Shown: one piece after another, positions 44,330 through 52,609 of the stretch
Layout: each line of letters starts with the position of its first letter
How positions within the stretch are numbered: position 1 is the first letter of the stretch
Assembly (NCBI RefSeq): GCF_029760855.1
Contig: NZ_SOSI01000002.1
Location: 372,001 to 436,000, forward strand
Direction: 5' to 3'
DNA: 64,000 bases
Source: Erythrobacter litoralis
GTDB taxonomy: Bacteria > Pseudomonadota > Alphaproteobacteria > Sphingomonadales > Sphingomonadaceae
Program-made: the position numbers and the translations under genes
The notes under the pieces: generated by a model
The model's database searches: none
Seen by the model: only the letters and a program-made list of their open reading frames with translations
What the model was told of the DNA's origin: nothing

Positions 44330-45577
44330 CTACCGTAAGCTCACCACATTATCCGCCTCGGGACGCTGGCGGCTGCCGTCGTAGAGGCTGGCCATCGGTT
44401 CGTCCTCCACCACGATACGCTGCGCGGCACCGAAACCGTTGAAGTCGGTCTTCATCGCCGCGCCGTAGGCACCCAGCATGCCGATCTCGATATAGTCGCC
44501 CGCCTGAATATCCGACGGCAGGGCGAACGGGCCGGGCATGTAATCGGCATCGTCGCAGGTCGGGCCGTAGAAGGCGAAATCCGCTTCAGGTTTGATGAGA
44601 TCGTCTTCCAGCGCGCGGACGGGAAATTTCCAGTCCACATGCGCGGCATCGAACAGCGCACCGTATGCGCCATCGTTGATGTAGAGTTCTTCACCGCGGC
44701 GCTTTTCCACGCGCACGACGAGCGAGGAATATTCGGCGCAGAGCGCGCGGCCGGGCTCGCACCACAGTTCCGCGTTGTAGGCGATCGGCAAGGCGTAGAA
44801 GTGCTGGTGGATGATCTTGAAGTAATCTTCGAGCGGGGGCGGCTCCATGCCGGGATAAACGCTTGGAAAACCGCCGCCGACATCGATCATGTCGATCACG
44901 ACCGACGCCTCGGCAATGGCCGCGCGCGTGCGGTCCAGTGCCTGCACATAAGCGAACGGGCTCATCGCCTGGCTGCCAACATGGAAGCACACGCCGAGCC
45001 AGTCCGCATATTGCCGGGTTTCCTGCAGCAGCGCAGGCGCTTCGGTCAGATCGCAGCCGAACTTGCTGGCGAGACTGAGTTCCGAATATTCGCTGGAAAC
45101 GCGCAGGCGCACGCACAGGCGCAGATCGGTCGCCGCTTCGCCGTCTGCATTGCGCGTCGCGTCGACGATCTTCGCCAGTTCCTCGCTCGAATCGAGGCTG
45201 AAGGTCTTCACCCCGTGCTCGAAATAGGCCTCGCGGATCGCCCCGGGCGATTTTACCGGATGCATGAAGCACAGCACGGCGTCCGGCAGCAGGCCCCGCA
45301 CCAGCCGCACCTCGGCGATCGACGCGACATCATAATGCGTGACGCCGTTCGCCCACAGGATTTCGATAAGGTCAGGGGAAGGATTGGCCTTCACCGCATA
45401 GAGCGACTTGCCCGGAAACCGCTCGACGAAGAACCGTGCGGCCCGCGCCGCGGCATGCGGGCGGTTGAGGATTACCGGATCGTCGGGCGCGATGGTGCGC
45501 GCTACGGCCTTGGCGTCAGGAAAATGCTGCAATTCAAGGGACCCCCTAAACGGCTCTTTCGAACCATGAAACGACAA
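44330..45577 (-). CDS. Ornithine/lysine decarboxylase, alanine-racemase-fold (type III PLP)
   Basis: Produces putrescine (or cadaverine) from ornithine (or lysine). It has up to 415 residues, with PLP Lys63 in SLYAVKANPSPDLIEIL, DVGGGFPSVYPG, EPGRALCAEY and catalytic Cys in YGPTCDDADYMPGP. The start codon is TTG. The longest frame starts at 45577 (TTG), while a second TTG at 45532 (LQHFPDAKAV) has an AGGGGG ribosome site and fits homologue N-termini. A good promoter lies just upstream, so this gene can be expressed separately from nspC. It is the first committed step for the two genes next to it. Confidence 0.93.
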   Translation of the reverse strand: MSFHGSKEPFRGSLELQHFPDAKAVARTIAPDDPVILNRPHAAARAARFFVERFPGKSLYAVKANPSPDLIEILWANGVTHYDVASIAEVRLVRGLLPDAVLCFMHPVKSPGAIREAYFEHGVKTFSLDSSEELAKIVDATRNADGEAATDLRLCVRLRVSSEYSELSLASKFGCDLTEAPALLQETRQYADWLGVCFHVGSQAMSPFAYVQALDRTRAAIAEASVVIDMIDVGGGFPSVYPGMEPPPLEDYFKIIHQHFYALPIAYNAELWCEPGRALCAEYSSLVVRVEKRRGEELYINDGAYGALFDAAHVDWKFPVRALEDDLIKPEADFAFYGPTCDDADYMPGPFALPSDIQAGDYIEIGMLGAYGAAMKTDFNGFGAAQRIVVEDEPMASLYDGSRQRPEADNVVSLR

Positions 45578-45622
45578 GCTGCCTTGCGGTTAGGAAGGGT
45601 CCTTGGGGCAGCGGGAGCGGCG

Positions 45623-45650
45623 CGTATAAAGCGTCAGTCATGAAACGCAA
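45623..45650 (-). promoter_or_regulatory. Putative promoter of the decarboxylase gene
   Basis: On the minus strand TTGCGT (45650-45645) and TATACG (45628-45623) have a 16-nt spacer. The start is predicted near 45616, 40 nt before the first TTG start codon. Confidence 0.45.
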
Positions 45651-45687
45651 GTGAATAGCCGCGTTCCGCCGTGCAAGGTTGCGCGGG

Positions 45688-45707
45688 GCGGCGCGAGGCA
45701 GCGCCGC
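45688..45707 (-). terminator. Hairpin after nspC
   Basis: GCGGCGC and GCGCCGC form a perfect 7-bp stem with a 6-nt loop, beginning 14 nt after the nspC stop on the minus strand. No T run follows, so it may mark the 3' end with Rho or stabilise the mRNA. Confidence 0.4.
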
Positions 45708-45720
45708 GACGGACCGGGCC

Positions 45721-46899
45721 TCAGCTCAACCGGTCGCGGAATGCCTCGTATCCGAACTCGCGCACCAGATCGAGCTGGTCGGTTTCGCTGTCCCATAGGT
45801 AGATCGAGGGCAGCGGTACACCGTTGAACGTATTGGTCTTCACCATCGAATAATGCGCCTGGTCGAGAAAGGCGAAGCGTTTCCCGATCTCCGCCCCACC
45901 CTCGATCCGGTAATCGCCGATTACGTCTCCGGCGAGGCAGGAAGAGCCACCGATGCGTACTTCAGGCGTCGCGTCGTCATGCGCCTCGCCAAGCATGGCG
46001 GGGCGATAGGGCGCCTCGATCACGTCGGGCATGTGGCAGGTGGCCGAAACGTCGGACACCGCAACCGGCAGGCCGTTCCAGCCGGTATCGAGAATCGTGC
46101 CGATTAGGATGCCCGCGTCGAGCGCCACCGCCTCGCCGGGTTCGAGATAGATGTCTGCGCCCGTATCGTCCTTCGCATCGCGCAGGAAATCGATCAGTTC
46201 CTCGCGCTGGTAATCGGCGCGGGTGATGTGGTGGCCCCCGCCCATATTGATCCATTTTAGCTGGCCGAACCAAGGCTCGATCGCATCGAACACCGCATCC
46301 CACGTGCGGTGGAGCGGCTCGAAATCCTGCTCGCACAGATTATGAAAATGGATGCCCTCGACGCCTTCCATATGCTCTTCGGTCAGCTGGTCGAGCGGAA
46401 AGCCGAGGCGGCTGCCGGGGCTAGACGGATCGTAGCGCGGCACCTCGCCCGTGGGCACTTGCGGGTTGATGCGCAGACCGACGTCGAAATCCCCGCCGGT
46501 CGCCTTCGCCTGCTCCATGATCAGCGCGGCGCGCTGCATCTGGCCGGACGAATTGAAGATCACATGGTCCGACAGGCGGCAGACCTCGTCCAGTTCCTCC
46601 GGTTTGTAAGCCGCGCAATAGGTGCTGATCTCGCCGTCGTAGAATTCGGAGGCGAGGCGCGCTTCCCACAGCCCACTGGTGCATACCCCGTCGAGATATT
46701 CGCCGAGAATCGGTGCGACGGAAAACATGCTGAACGCCTTGAGGGCGGACAGCATCTTGATCCCCGCCTCGTCGCGCACTTCGGCGAGGATTTTGCAGTT
46801 CGCCCGCAGCTTCGCGGCGTCGACGACGAAGGCAGGACTATCGACGCGGTTAAGGTCGAAATGGCGGAAGGCGCCCGGATCGCCGGCTCTGGTTTCCAT
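45721..46899 (-). CDS. nspC: Carboxynorspermidine/carboxyspermidine decarboxylase
   Basis: PLP enzyme of the alanine racemase fold that decarboxylates carboxy(nor)spermidine to (nor)spermidine. It has 392 residues. PLP Lys is in IKMLSALKAFSMF, the glycine motif in WINMGGGHHITRADY, and the family-specific GGSSCLAGDVIGDY carries the catalytic Cys. It starts at ATG 46899 with AAGGCGG as ribosome site, 10 bp after the carboxy(nor)spermidine dehydrogenase gene, so the two are cotranscribed. Together with the neighbouring decarboxylase this makes a complete aspartate-semialdehyde-based polyamine route. Confidence 0.94.
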   Translation of the reverse strand: METRAGDPGAFRHFDLNRVDSPAFVVDAAKLRANCKILAEVRDEAGIKMLSALKAFSMFSVAPILGEYLDGVCTSGLWEARLASEFYDGEISTYCAAYKPEELDEVCRLSDHVIFNSSGQMQRAALIMEQAKATGGDFDVGLRINPQVPTGEVPRYDPSSPGSRLGFPLDQLTEEHMEGVEGIHFHNLCEQDFEPLHRTWDAVFDAIEPWFGQLKWINMGGGHHITRADYQREELIDFLRDAKDDTGADIYLEPGEAVALDAGILIGTILDTGWNGLPVAVSDVSATCHMPDVIEAPYRPAMLGEAHDDATPEVRIGGSSCLAGDVIGDYRIEGGAEIGKRFAFLDQAHYSMVKTNTFNGVPLPSIYLWDSETDQLDLVREFGYEAFRDRLS

Positions 46900-46909
46900 T
46901 GCGGCCGCC

Positions 46910-48121
46910 TTAGAAGTCCACCGGCCCGTCTAGCTCCTTCACCTGCCATGGCAGGCCGTGTTCGTTGAGCATGTCCATGAAGGGATCGGGGTCCATCTCT
47001 TCCATGTTGAAGACGCCCTCGCCGGCCCACTGGTTTTGCACGACCATCGCGCTGCCGATCATTGCGGGGACGCCGGTGGTGTAGCTGACGGCCTGGTTGC
47101 CGGTTTCCTCGTAGGCGGCCTCGTGGCTGCAGATGTTGTTGATGTAGAACGTCTTCTCGCCGCTGCCGTCCAGCGCTTCGCCGGTCGCGATGACGCCGAT
47201 ATTGGTGTTGCCCTTGGTCGTCTCGCCCAAGCTTTCCGGCTTGGGCAGTACAGCGGCGAGGAATTGCAGGGGGATGATGTCCTTGCCCTGATACTTGATG
47301 GGATCGATCCGCGTCATGCCGACATTCTGCAGCACGGTCAGATGCTTGATGTATTCGTCGCCGAAGGTCATCCAGAAGCGCGCCCGCTCCAGTTCGGGAT
47401 TGAATTTGGCGAGGCTTTCCAGTTCCTCGTGATACATCATGTAGGCGTTCTTCTCGCCCACGCCTTCGAAGTCGAAGGTGATCTTCTTGCCCATCGCCGG
47501 GGTCTCGACGAACTCGCCGTTCTCCCAATGGCGCGCCGGCGCGGTGACTTCGCGGATGTTGATTTCTGGGTTGAAATTGGTCGCGAAGGCCTGCCCGTGA
47601 TCGCCACCATTGCAGTCGAGGATGTCGAGCTGTCGGATGGTCTTCAGCTTGTGCTTCTTCAGCCACATGGTGAAAACGGATGTGACGCCTGGGTCAAAGC
47701 CGGACCCTAGCAACGCCATCAGTCCCGCGTCCTTGAAGCGGTCGTGATAGGCCCACTGCCACTTGTACTCGAATTTCGCCTCGTCCTTCGGTTCGTAATT
47801 GGCTGTGTCGAGATAGTTCACGCCCGCTTCGAGGCAGGCGTCCATGATCGGCAGATCCTGATAGGGGAGCGCCAGATTGACAACGAGGCTGGGCTGCACC
47901 TTGCGGATGAGATTGACCATCGCAGGCACTTCTTCAGCATCGATCTCGTAAGTCGCGACGTCGACGCCGGTGCGATCCTTCACGCTCCTGGCGATGGCAT
48001 CGCATTTCGATTTGGTCCGGCTCGCCAGATGGATGTCGGAGAAAATCTCCCTGTTCATCGCCATCTTGTGCACGCACACCGAACTGACGCCGCCCGCGCC
48101 GATGACCAGAACTGTCGACAT
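46910..48121 (-). CDS. Carboxynorspermidine/carboxyspermidine dehydrogenase (saccharopine dehydrogenase family)
   Basis: Joins putrescine or diaminopropane with aspartate semialdehyde and reduces the imine with NADPH. It has 403 residues with an N-terminal Rossmann fold (VLVIGAGGVSSVCVHKMA) and the saccharopine-dehydrogenase core (LVVNLALPYQDLPIMDACLEAGVNYLDTANYEP, GFDPGVTSVFTMW). This form with nspC next to it is the recognised CASDH/CANSDH type rather than true saccharopine dehydrogenase. First gene of the pair with nspC. Divergent from the threonine dehydratase-like gene, 91 bp away. Confidence 0.93.
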   Translation of the reverse strand: MSTVLVIGAGGVSSVCVHKMAMNREIFSDIHLASRTKSKCDAIARSVKDRTGVDVATYEIDAEEVPAMVNLIRKVQPSLVVNLALPYQDLPIMDACLEAGVNYLDTANYEPKDEAKFEYKWQWAYHDRFKDAGLMALLGSGFDPGVTSVFTMWLKKHKLKTIRQLDILDCNGGDHGQAFATNFNPEINIREVTAPARHWENGEFVETPAMGKKITFDFEGVGEKNAYMMYHEELESLAKFNPELERARFWMTFGDEYIKHLTVLQNVGMTRIDPIKYQGKDIIPLQFLAAVLPKPESLGETTKGNTNIGVIATGEALDGSGEKTFYINNICSHEAAYEETGNQAVSYTTGVPAMIGSAMVVQNQWAGEGVFNMEEMDPDPFMDMLNEHGLPWQVKELDGPVDF

Positions 48122-48212
48122 GATGATCCTCTTTCAAACTTGCGGAAGCCATGCGGACGCGCAGGCTTCGGGAATGGTTCGTTCACATAGGGAAATGCGC
48201 TAGGGCTGCAAC

Positions 48213-49187
48213 ATGATCCCCGACGATATGCCCCTCCCCGCCCGCGAAGGCGTGTACGCCGCGTTCCAGAGCTTGCAGGAGATCGGCCTTCCGATGACGC
48301 CGCTCCTGCCGGTCGAGATCCCCTCCTCGTCTGGTACGGTCCGCTGTCACGTGAAGGCGGAAAGCCTGCAGCCCATCGGGGCGTTCAAGATCAGGGGCGG
48401 CTGGTGGCGGCTGTCCAACCTGTCGGATGCGGAAAAGGAACGCGGCGTAATCGCAGTATCGAGCGGCAACCATGCACAGGGTGTCGCCTGGGCGGCGCGG
48501 CGATTGGGCATTCCCGCGGTGATCGTGATGCCGCGTAATGCGCCCAAGGTGAAGCTCGAGGCGACCAAGGCGCTAGGTGCGGAGATCGTGCTGTACGACC
48601 GGCCCGGCGAGGACCGCGATAAGGTGGCCGCCCGCGAGGTCGAGCAACGCGGAGCAACGCTGGTCCATGCGTTCGGCGACCCGTGGGTGATCGAGGGTCA
48701 GGGCAGCGCGGGCGTGGAGATTGCGGAACAGCTCGGCCGCCAGCCGTCCCGCATCGTCACGTGCTGCGGGGGCGGAGGATTGGCGGCGGGGCTGGGGCTC
48801 GCCTGTCCGGACAGCGCCCTCGTCATCGTCGAACCCGATGGGTGGGACATGGTCGGGCAGGCGCTCGCGAAAGGCGACATCGTCCGCGTCGGCGACGATC
48901 CGCCTTCGACGATCTGCGACGCCTTGCAGCCCGATGCGACGAAACCCATCAACCTGCTCGCTTTGTTGGGGCGGGCGGAGCCGGGCGTCACGGTGAGCGA
49001 TGAGGAGGTGCGCACCGCCCAGCGCTTCGCCTTCGCCAAACTGCATCTGGTCCTCGAACCTGGCGGCGCGGCGGCCTTGGCGGCGGCGCTGGCGGGTAAG
49101 GTGCCGCTGGACGAGGATACCGTCATCATGCTGACCGGCGGCAATACCGATGCGGACAGTTTCGCAGCGACGATCGCCGGGGTTTGA
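48213..49187 (+). CDS. Threonine/serine dehydratase-like PLP enzyme
   Basis: A 324-residue fold-type II PLP enzyme without the C-terminal regulatory ACT domain of biosynthetic IlvA. The PLP Lys is in PIGAFKIRGGWWRLSNL, the substrate loop in VSSGNHAQGVAWAARRLG, and the phosphate-binding glycine loop in VTCCGGGGLAAGLGLA. It may deaminate threonine or serine, or act as a serine racemase. With no ACT domain it is likely a catabolic type. The gene is 51 bp upstream of the MAPEG pair. Confidence 0.88.
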   Translation: MIPDDMPLPAREGVYAAFQSLQEIGLPMTPLLPVEIPSSSGTVRCHVKAESLQPIGAFKIRGGWWRLSNLSDAEKERGVIAVSSGNHAQGVAWAARRLGIPAVIVMPRNAPKVKLEATKALGAEIVLYDRPGEDRDKVAAREVEQRGATLVHAFGDPWVIEGQGSAGVEIAEQLGRQPSRIVTCCGGGGLAAGLGLACPDSALVIVEPDGWDMVGQALAKGDIVRVGDDPPSTICDALQPDATKPINLLALLGRAEPGVTVSDEEVRTAQRFAFAKLHLVLEPGGAAALAAALAGKVPLDEDTVIMLTGGNTDADSFAATIAGV

Positions 49188-49238
49188 CATTCGGCCCGCC
49201 CCGCCGCAGGTCTTCGACCGAACCGAGGGGATAGGACG

Positions 49239-49688
49239 ATGATGGCACAGATGTTGGCACCCGCCGCGGTACTGATCGCATGGTCGCTCGTGATGCTGGT
49301 CTGGATGGCGGCGACCCGCCTTCCCGCCATGAAGCGCGCAGGTGGCGGGCTCGGCAAAGCCAAGCCGGGCGGCCGCGGGCAGGACCTCGAAGGCGTGCTC
49401 GACGACCGGATCAACTGGAAGGCTCACAATTACGCGCACCTGATGGAGCAGCCGACGCTGTTCTACGCGGTGTCGGTCATCCTGGCGTTGCTCGGGCCGA
49501 CCGCAGGCACGATCGCGGCGGCGTGGATCTACGTCGGTCTGCGCATCGTGCATTCGATCTGGCAGGCGACCGTCAACCTCGTGCCGGTCCGCTTCCTGCT
49601 GTTTCTCCTTTCGACCGCCGCGCTGGTCTATCTCGCCGTTCGCGCGCTCGCCCTTACCCTGTTCGCCGATCCCGGAGTCTACGCATGA
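49239..49688 (+). CDS. MAPEG-family membrane protein, copy 1
   Basis: A 149-residue protein with four membrane helices of the MAPEG family (membrane-associated proteins in eicosanoid and glutathione metabolism). The diagnostic loop INWKAHNYAHLMEQPTLFYAVSVIL is present. Bacterial members are mostly glutathione transferase-like or uncharacterised. A Gly/Lys-rich loop (MKRAGGGLGKAKPGGRGQD) separates helices 1 and 2. The next gene is a second MAPEG copy that overlaps its stop by ATGA, so this is a tandem duplication translated as a pair. Confidence 0.87.
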   Translation: MMAQMLAPAAVLIAWSLVMLVWMAATRLPAMKRAGGGLGKAKPGGRGQDLEGVLDDRINWKAHNYAHLMEQPTLFYAVSVILALLGPTAGTIAAAWIYVGLRIVHSIWQATVNLVPVRFLLFLLSTAALVYLAVRALALTLFADPGVYA

Positions 49689-50122
49689 TCGCGATCCAGT
49701 CCTCCATCTTCCAGCCGGTCGTGGTGCTGATGATCTGGACCATGATCATGTGGGCTTGGATGTACGCCACCCGCATTCCGGCGATGACGCGCCTCAAGGT
49801 CAATCCGGACAAGGTCGTGCGCGATCCGGAGGGATCGTTCGACAAGGAACTGCCGGTGGAGGTGCAGTGGAAGGCGCACAACTACAATCACCTGCATGAA
49901 CAGCCGACCGTGTTCTACGCCGTCGCCCTGCTGCTCGCGATGATCGGCCAGGGCGAAGGCATGAATGCGCTACTGGCTTGGATGTATGCCGGTCTGCGGA
50001 TCATCCACTCGCTCGTGCAGGTGACGGCCAATCGCGTGATGGTGCGCTTCGTCCTGTTCGCAATATCGAGCGTGGTGCTGATCGCGCTGATCTTCCATGC
50101 GGCTTTGGCAGTGTTCGGTTAA
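49685..50122 (+). CDS. MAPEG-family membrane protein, copy 2
   Basis: A 145-residue paralogue of the preceding gene with the same four-helix plan and loop VQWKAHNYNHLHEQPTVFYAVALLL. The two differ in the helix 1-2 loop (here TRLKVNPDKVVRDPEGSFDKE, more acidic), which suggests different partners or heteromer formation; MAPEG proteins are trimers. Start ATG at 49685 overlaps the first copy's stop. A 10-bp hairpin separates it from the convergent trxB gene. Confidence 0.87.
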   Translation: MIAIQSSIFQPVVVLMIWTMIMWAWMYATRIPAMTRLKVNPDKVVRDPEGSFDKELPVEVQWKAHNYNHLHEQPTVFYAVALLLAMIGQGEGMNALLAWMYAGLRIIHSLVQVTANRVMVRFVLFAISSVVLIALIFHAALAVFG

Positions 50123-50135
50123 ACCAACGCGCGTG

Positions 50136-50161
50136 GGAAGCGGCGTTACTCCGCCGCTTCC
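50136..50161. terminator. Hairpin between convergent MAPEG and trxB genes
   Basis: GGAAGCGGCG and CGCCGCTTCC form a perfect 10-bp stem with loop TTACTC. The trxB stop codon (50148-50146) lies in the loop. It lies 13 bp after the MAPEG stop and may help end both transcripts, though no T run follows. Confidence 0.5.
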
Positions 50162-51129
50162 GCCTCGTGCGCATGACCGTCGAGGTCGATCTCCAACCCG
50201 GCAAGGAAACGTTCCGCATCGAGCGCGGCCATGCAGCCCGTACCCGCCGCCGTCACGGCCTGCCGATAGGTATGATCCATCACGTCGCCCGCTGCGAACA
50301 CGCCGGGAATGGCGGTCTTGGGCGTGCCCGGCTCGACGGCGAGGTAGCCGCTGGCGTCCATCTCCAGTTTGCCCTCGAACAGCTCGGTCGACGGCGCATG
50401 GCCGATTGCGACGAAGGCTCCGTCACACGCAAAGGTGCTGTCCTGCCCGGTTTCGGTATCGCGCAGGGCGAGCTGCGCCAGCGCGCCGTTCTCGCCCGCT
50501 TCGAACCGCTCCACCGTCTTGTTCCACAGCACCTTGATCTTCGGGCTCTTGAACAGACGATCCTGCAGAATGCGTTCGGCGCGCAACTCGTCGCGCCGGT
50601 GGATCAGGGTCACGTCGTCGGAATGGTTGGTGAGGTATAGCGCCTCTTCGACCGCGGTATTGCCGCCGCCGATCACCGCGACCTTCTTGCCGCGATAGAA
50701 GAACCCGTCGCATGTCGCGCAGGCTGAAACGCCCTTGCCGCCCAGTTCCTGCTCGCCCGGCACGCCGAGCCATTTGGCCTGCGCCCCGGTGGCGATCACC
50801 AGCACGTCGCCGATATATTCATCGCCGCTATCGCCCACGGCACGGAACGGCGACCCGTTCGCAAGGTCGACCTCCACGATCGTGTCCCACATCATGCGGG
50901 TGCCGACATGCTCGGCCTGCGACTTCATCTCATCCATCAGCCACGGGCCCTGCACCACATCGCGAAAACCGGGATAGTTCTCGACGTCGGTGGTGATGGT
51001 GAGCTGGCCACCGGGCTGCAGGCCCTGCACCACGATCGGCTCCATCATCGCGCGCGCGCCATAGATGGCGGCGGAATAGCCGGCTGGGCCGGAACCGATG
51101 ATGAGCATCTTGGTGCGATGGGTAGCCAT
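50146..51129 (-). CDS. trxB: Thioredoxin-disulfide reductase
   Basis: NADPH-dependent flavoenzyme that reduces thioredoxin. It has 327 residues: FAD loop MLIIGSGPAGYSAAIYGARA, redox motif VSACATCDGFF (Cys137, Cys140), NADPH loop VAVIGGGNTAVEEAL and C-terminal FAAGDVMDHTYRQAVTAAGTG. The C-terminus is extended by an acidic tail (HAHEAEAAE). Single gene between the MAPEG pair and the tyrosine phosphatase. With gor it gives the window both main thiol-reducing systems. Confidence 0.96.
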   Translation of the reverse strand: MATHRTKMLIIGSGPAGYSAAIYGARAMMEPIVVQGLQPGGQLTITTDVENYPGFRDVVQGPWLMDEMKSQAEHVGTRMMWDTIVEVDLANGSPFRAVGDSGDEYIGDVLVIATGAQAKWLGVPGEQELGGKGVSACATCDGFFYRGKKVAVIGGGNTAVEEALYLTNHSDDVTLIHRRDELRAERILQDRLFKSPKIKVLWNKTVERFEAGENGALAQLALRDTETGQDSTFACDGAFVAIGHAPSTELFEGKLEMDASGYLAVEPGTPKTAIPGVFAAGDVMDHTYRQAVTAAGTGCMAALDAERFLAGLEIDLDGHAHEAEAAE

Positions 51130-51195
51130 ATGCGAAGTCTCGTATGCGGATAATGGTAAGGCGAGCGCGATATATGGGGACGATAGCCGCCGCTG

Positions 51196-51975
51196 TCACG
51201 CCACGAAGCGATCGCGCAGCCGCTCGCGCATGGCGTCGTCCACACCTAAGTGCCCGTCGATGAAGGCATCGAGCGAGCCGTATTCGGTTTCGACTTCGGA
51301 CCACCACGTTTCGAGATATTCCTCGCGGACGCCGAGCAGCGCCATCACCGCTTCGTCATCGAGCTTGCGCCCCAGCCGCGCTTCGATCCCCGGCACCGAT
51401 TGTTCACGCAGCACGGCAAGGGTCGGCGCATCGTTTGTGCGCAGGAACTCCGCCATTTGATCTTCGCGGCTGACGCCGAGCACGTGCAGCAGCAGCATGG
51501 CCGCAACGCCGGTGCGGTCCTTGCCGGCGAAGCAATGGACGAGGCTCGCCCCCTCCCGCTCGTCGAGCACGCGGAAATAGCGGGCGAACATCTCGATCAT
51601 CGCAGGATTGCTCGGCATTCGCGTGTAGACCGCATTCATTCGCTGCCGCGCGTAATCGGCGGTGGTCACGGTTTCGTCGATATCCATGTGCGGCGGACTG
51701 GACGAGGTCTCGCCTTCATAGAAAATTACCTCGCCATCGAATCCTTCCACCCGGCGGCAGGGATTGCGCTCCCGTTCGCTCGCACCGCGAAGATCGATGA
51801 TCGTGCGGATGTCGAGCGCGGCGATTGCCTCAAGATCCTCGTCGGTCGCGGCGACATGCTGGCCCGAACGCCAAAGCAAACCGCGCTTCACCTCGCCCCC
51901 GTCGGCGGTTTTCCACCCCCCGTAATCGCGGAAATTGTGGATACCGACGGTCGAGAGGAAAGGTTCGCGAATCAT
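51196..51975 (-). CDS. Tyrosine/lipid phosphatase of the atypical PTP family
   Basis: A 259-residue protein phosphatase-like enzyme with the P-loop VHCFAGKDRTGVAA (Cys148, Arg154). The lysine and Asp (CxxGKDR) are the form seen in phosphoinositide-acting bacterial phosphatases such as LipA/MptpB-type Y_phosphatase3. The N-terminal NFRDYGGW is also typical of that family. Start ATG 51975 is preferred over 52011, although no strong ribosome site is seen. Cytosolic, no signal peptide. The substrate may be phosphotyrosine or a phospholipid. Confidence 0.88.
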   Translation of the reverse strand: MIREPFLSTVGIHNFRDYGGWKTADGGEVKRGLLWRSGQHVAATDEDLEAIAALDIRTIIDLRGASERERNPCRRVEGFDGEVIFYEGETSSSPPHMDIDETVTTADYARQRMNAVYTRMPSNPAMIEMFARYFRVLDEREGASLVHCFAGKDRTGVAAMLLLHVLGVSREDQMAEFLRTNDAPTLAVLREQSVPGIEARLGRKLDDEAVMALLGVREEYLETWWSEVETEYGSLDAFIDGHLGVDDAMRERLRDRFVA

Positions 51976-52108
51976 CTTGCCGGAGGTGGCAGCCGCACGG
52001 CGGGGGTGCAATGCGGCAAGTCAGTAATTTTCCGAAGCGCACCGGTAACCCGTAGCGCAGAACTCGTTTGCTATTTTCGTGTCTCGACAAAAAGAGCGGG
52101 AAAAACCC

Positions 52109-52609
52109 ATGGCAAATATCCTGATTGCGAACGACGACGCGCTTGCCGCGGAGATGGCTACGATTGCTCTCGTGGAGGCCGGGCATCGCTGCGGCTGGTT
52201 GGGCGCCGATCCCGAACTGGTTCTGGATGGTCTGGGCAAGCAAAAGCCCGACCTCCTTGTTCTGGACGACACGTTTCCCGCGACAACCGGGGCCGAAATC
52301 CTGCGCCGGATCAGAGGCTCGAAAGGTCTGTCCGCCCTGCCGGTCGTCATGCTTGTGCACCCCGCCAATCAGACACCCAAGCCGACTGGGGCCGCGTCCG
52401 ATGGATCCTTTCGGGGAGCGCAGGCTTATGTTCGCAAGCCCTTCGGATCGAATTTCCTGCTCGCGCAGGTTAACCGGGTTTTGGCCAGCCAAAATATCGA
52501 TAGCTGTGAGGACGAGCCGCTGGCTGAATATCTCGCCCAAGCCGCGCAGCGGTGGCGCGATTCGCCAGTCGTGTCGGGGACGACGCCGCTTAGACGCGCG
52601 TTCTTCTAA
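52109..52609 (+). CDS. Receiver-domain protein (response regulator-like)
   Basis: A 166-residue protein consisting of one CheY-like receiver domain and a 35-residue tail. The acidic pair Asp9-Asp10, phosphoacceptor Asp53 (LLVLDDTFP) and the Lys in AYVRKPFGSNFLL are present. The conserved Thr/Ser of the fourth strand (normally VVMLTA) is replaced (VVMLVHP), so the switch may be atypical. No DNA-binding output. ATG 52109 was chosen since residues before it add nothing to the fold. Its stop overlaps the otsA stop (convergent). No adjacent kinase. Confidence 0.85.
   Translation: MANILIANDDALAAEMATIALVEAGHRCGWLGADPELVLDGLGKQKPDLLVLDDTFPATTGAEILRRIRGSKGLSALPVVMLVHPANQTPKPTGAASDGSFRGAQAYVRKPFGSNFLLAQVNRVLASQNIDSCEDEPLAEYLAQAAQRWRDSPVVSGTTPLRRAFF

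Noticed and set aside
52040..52075. EcfG-like general-stress promoter (GGTAAC followed by CGTT)
   Set aside because: The -35 deviates from GGAAC and the spacing to CGTT is 15 nt, so the match is within chance expectation.
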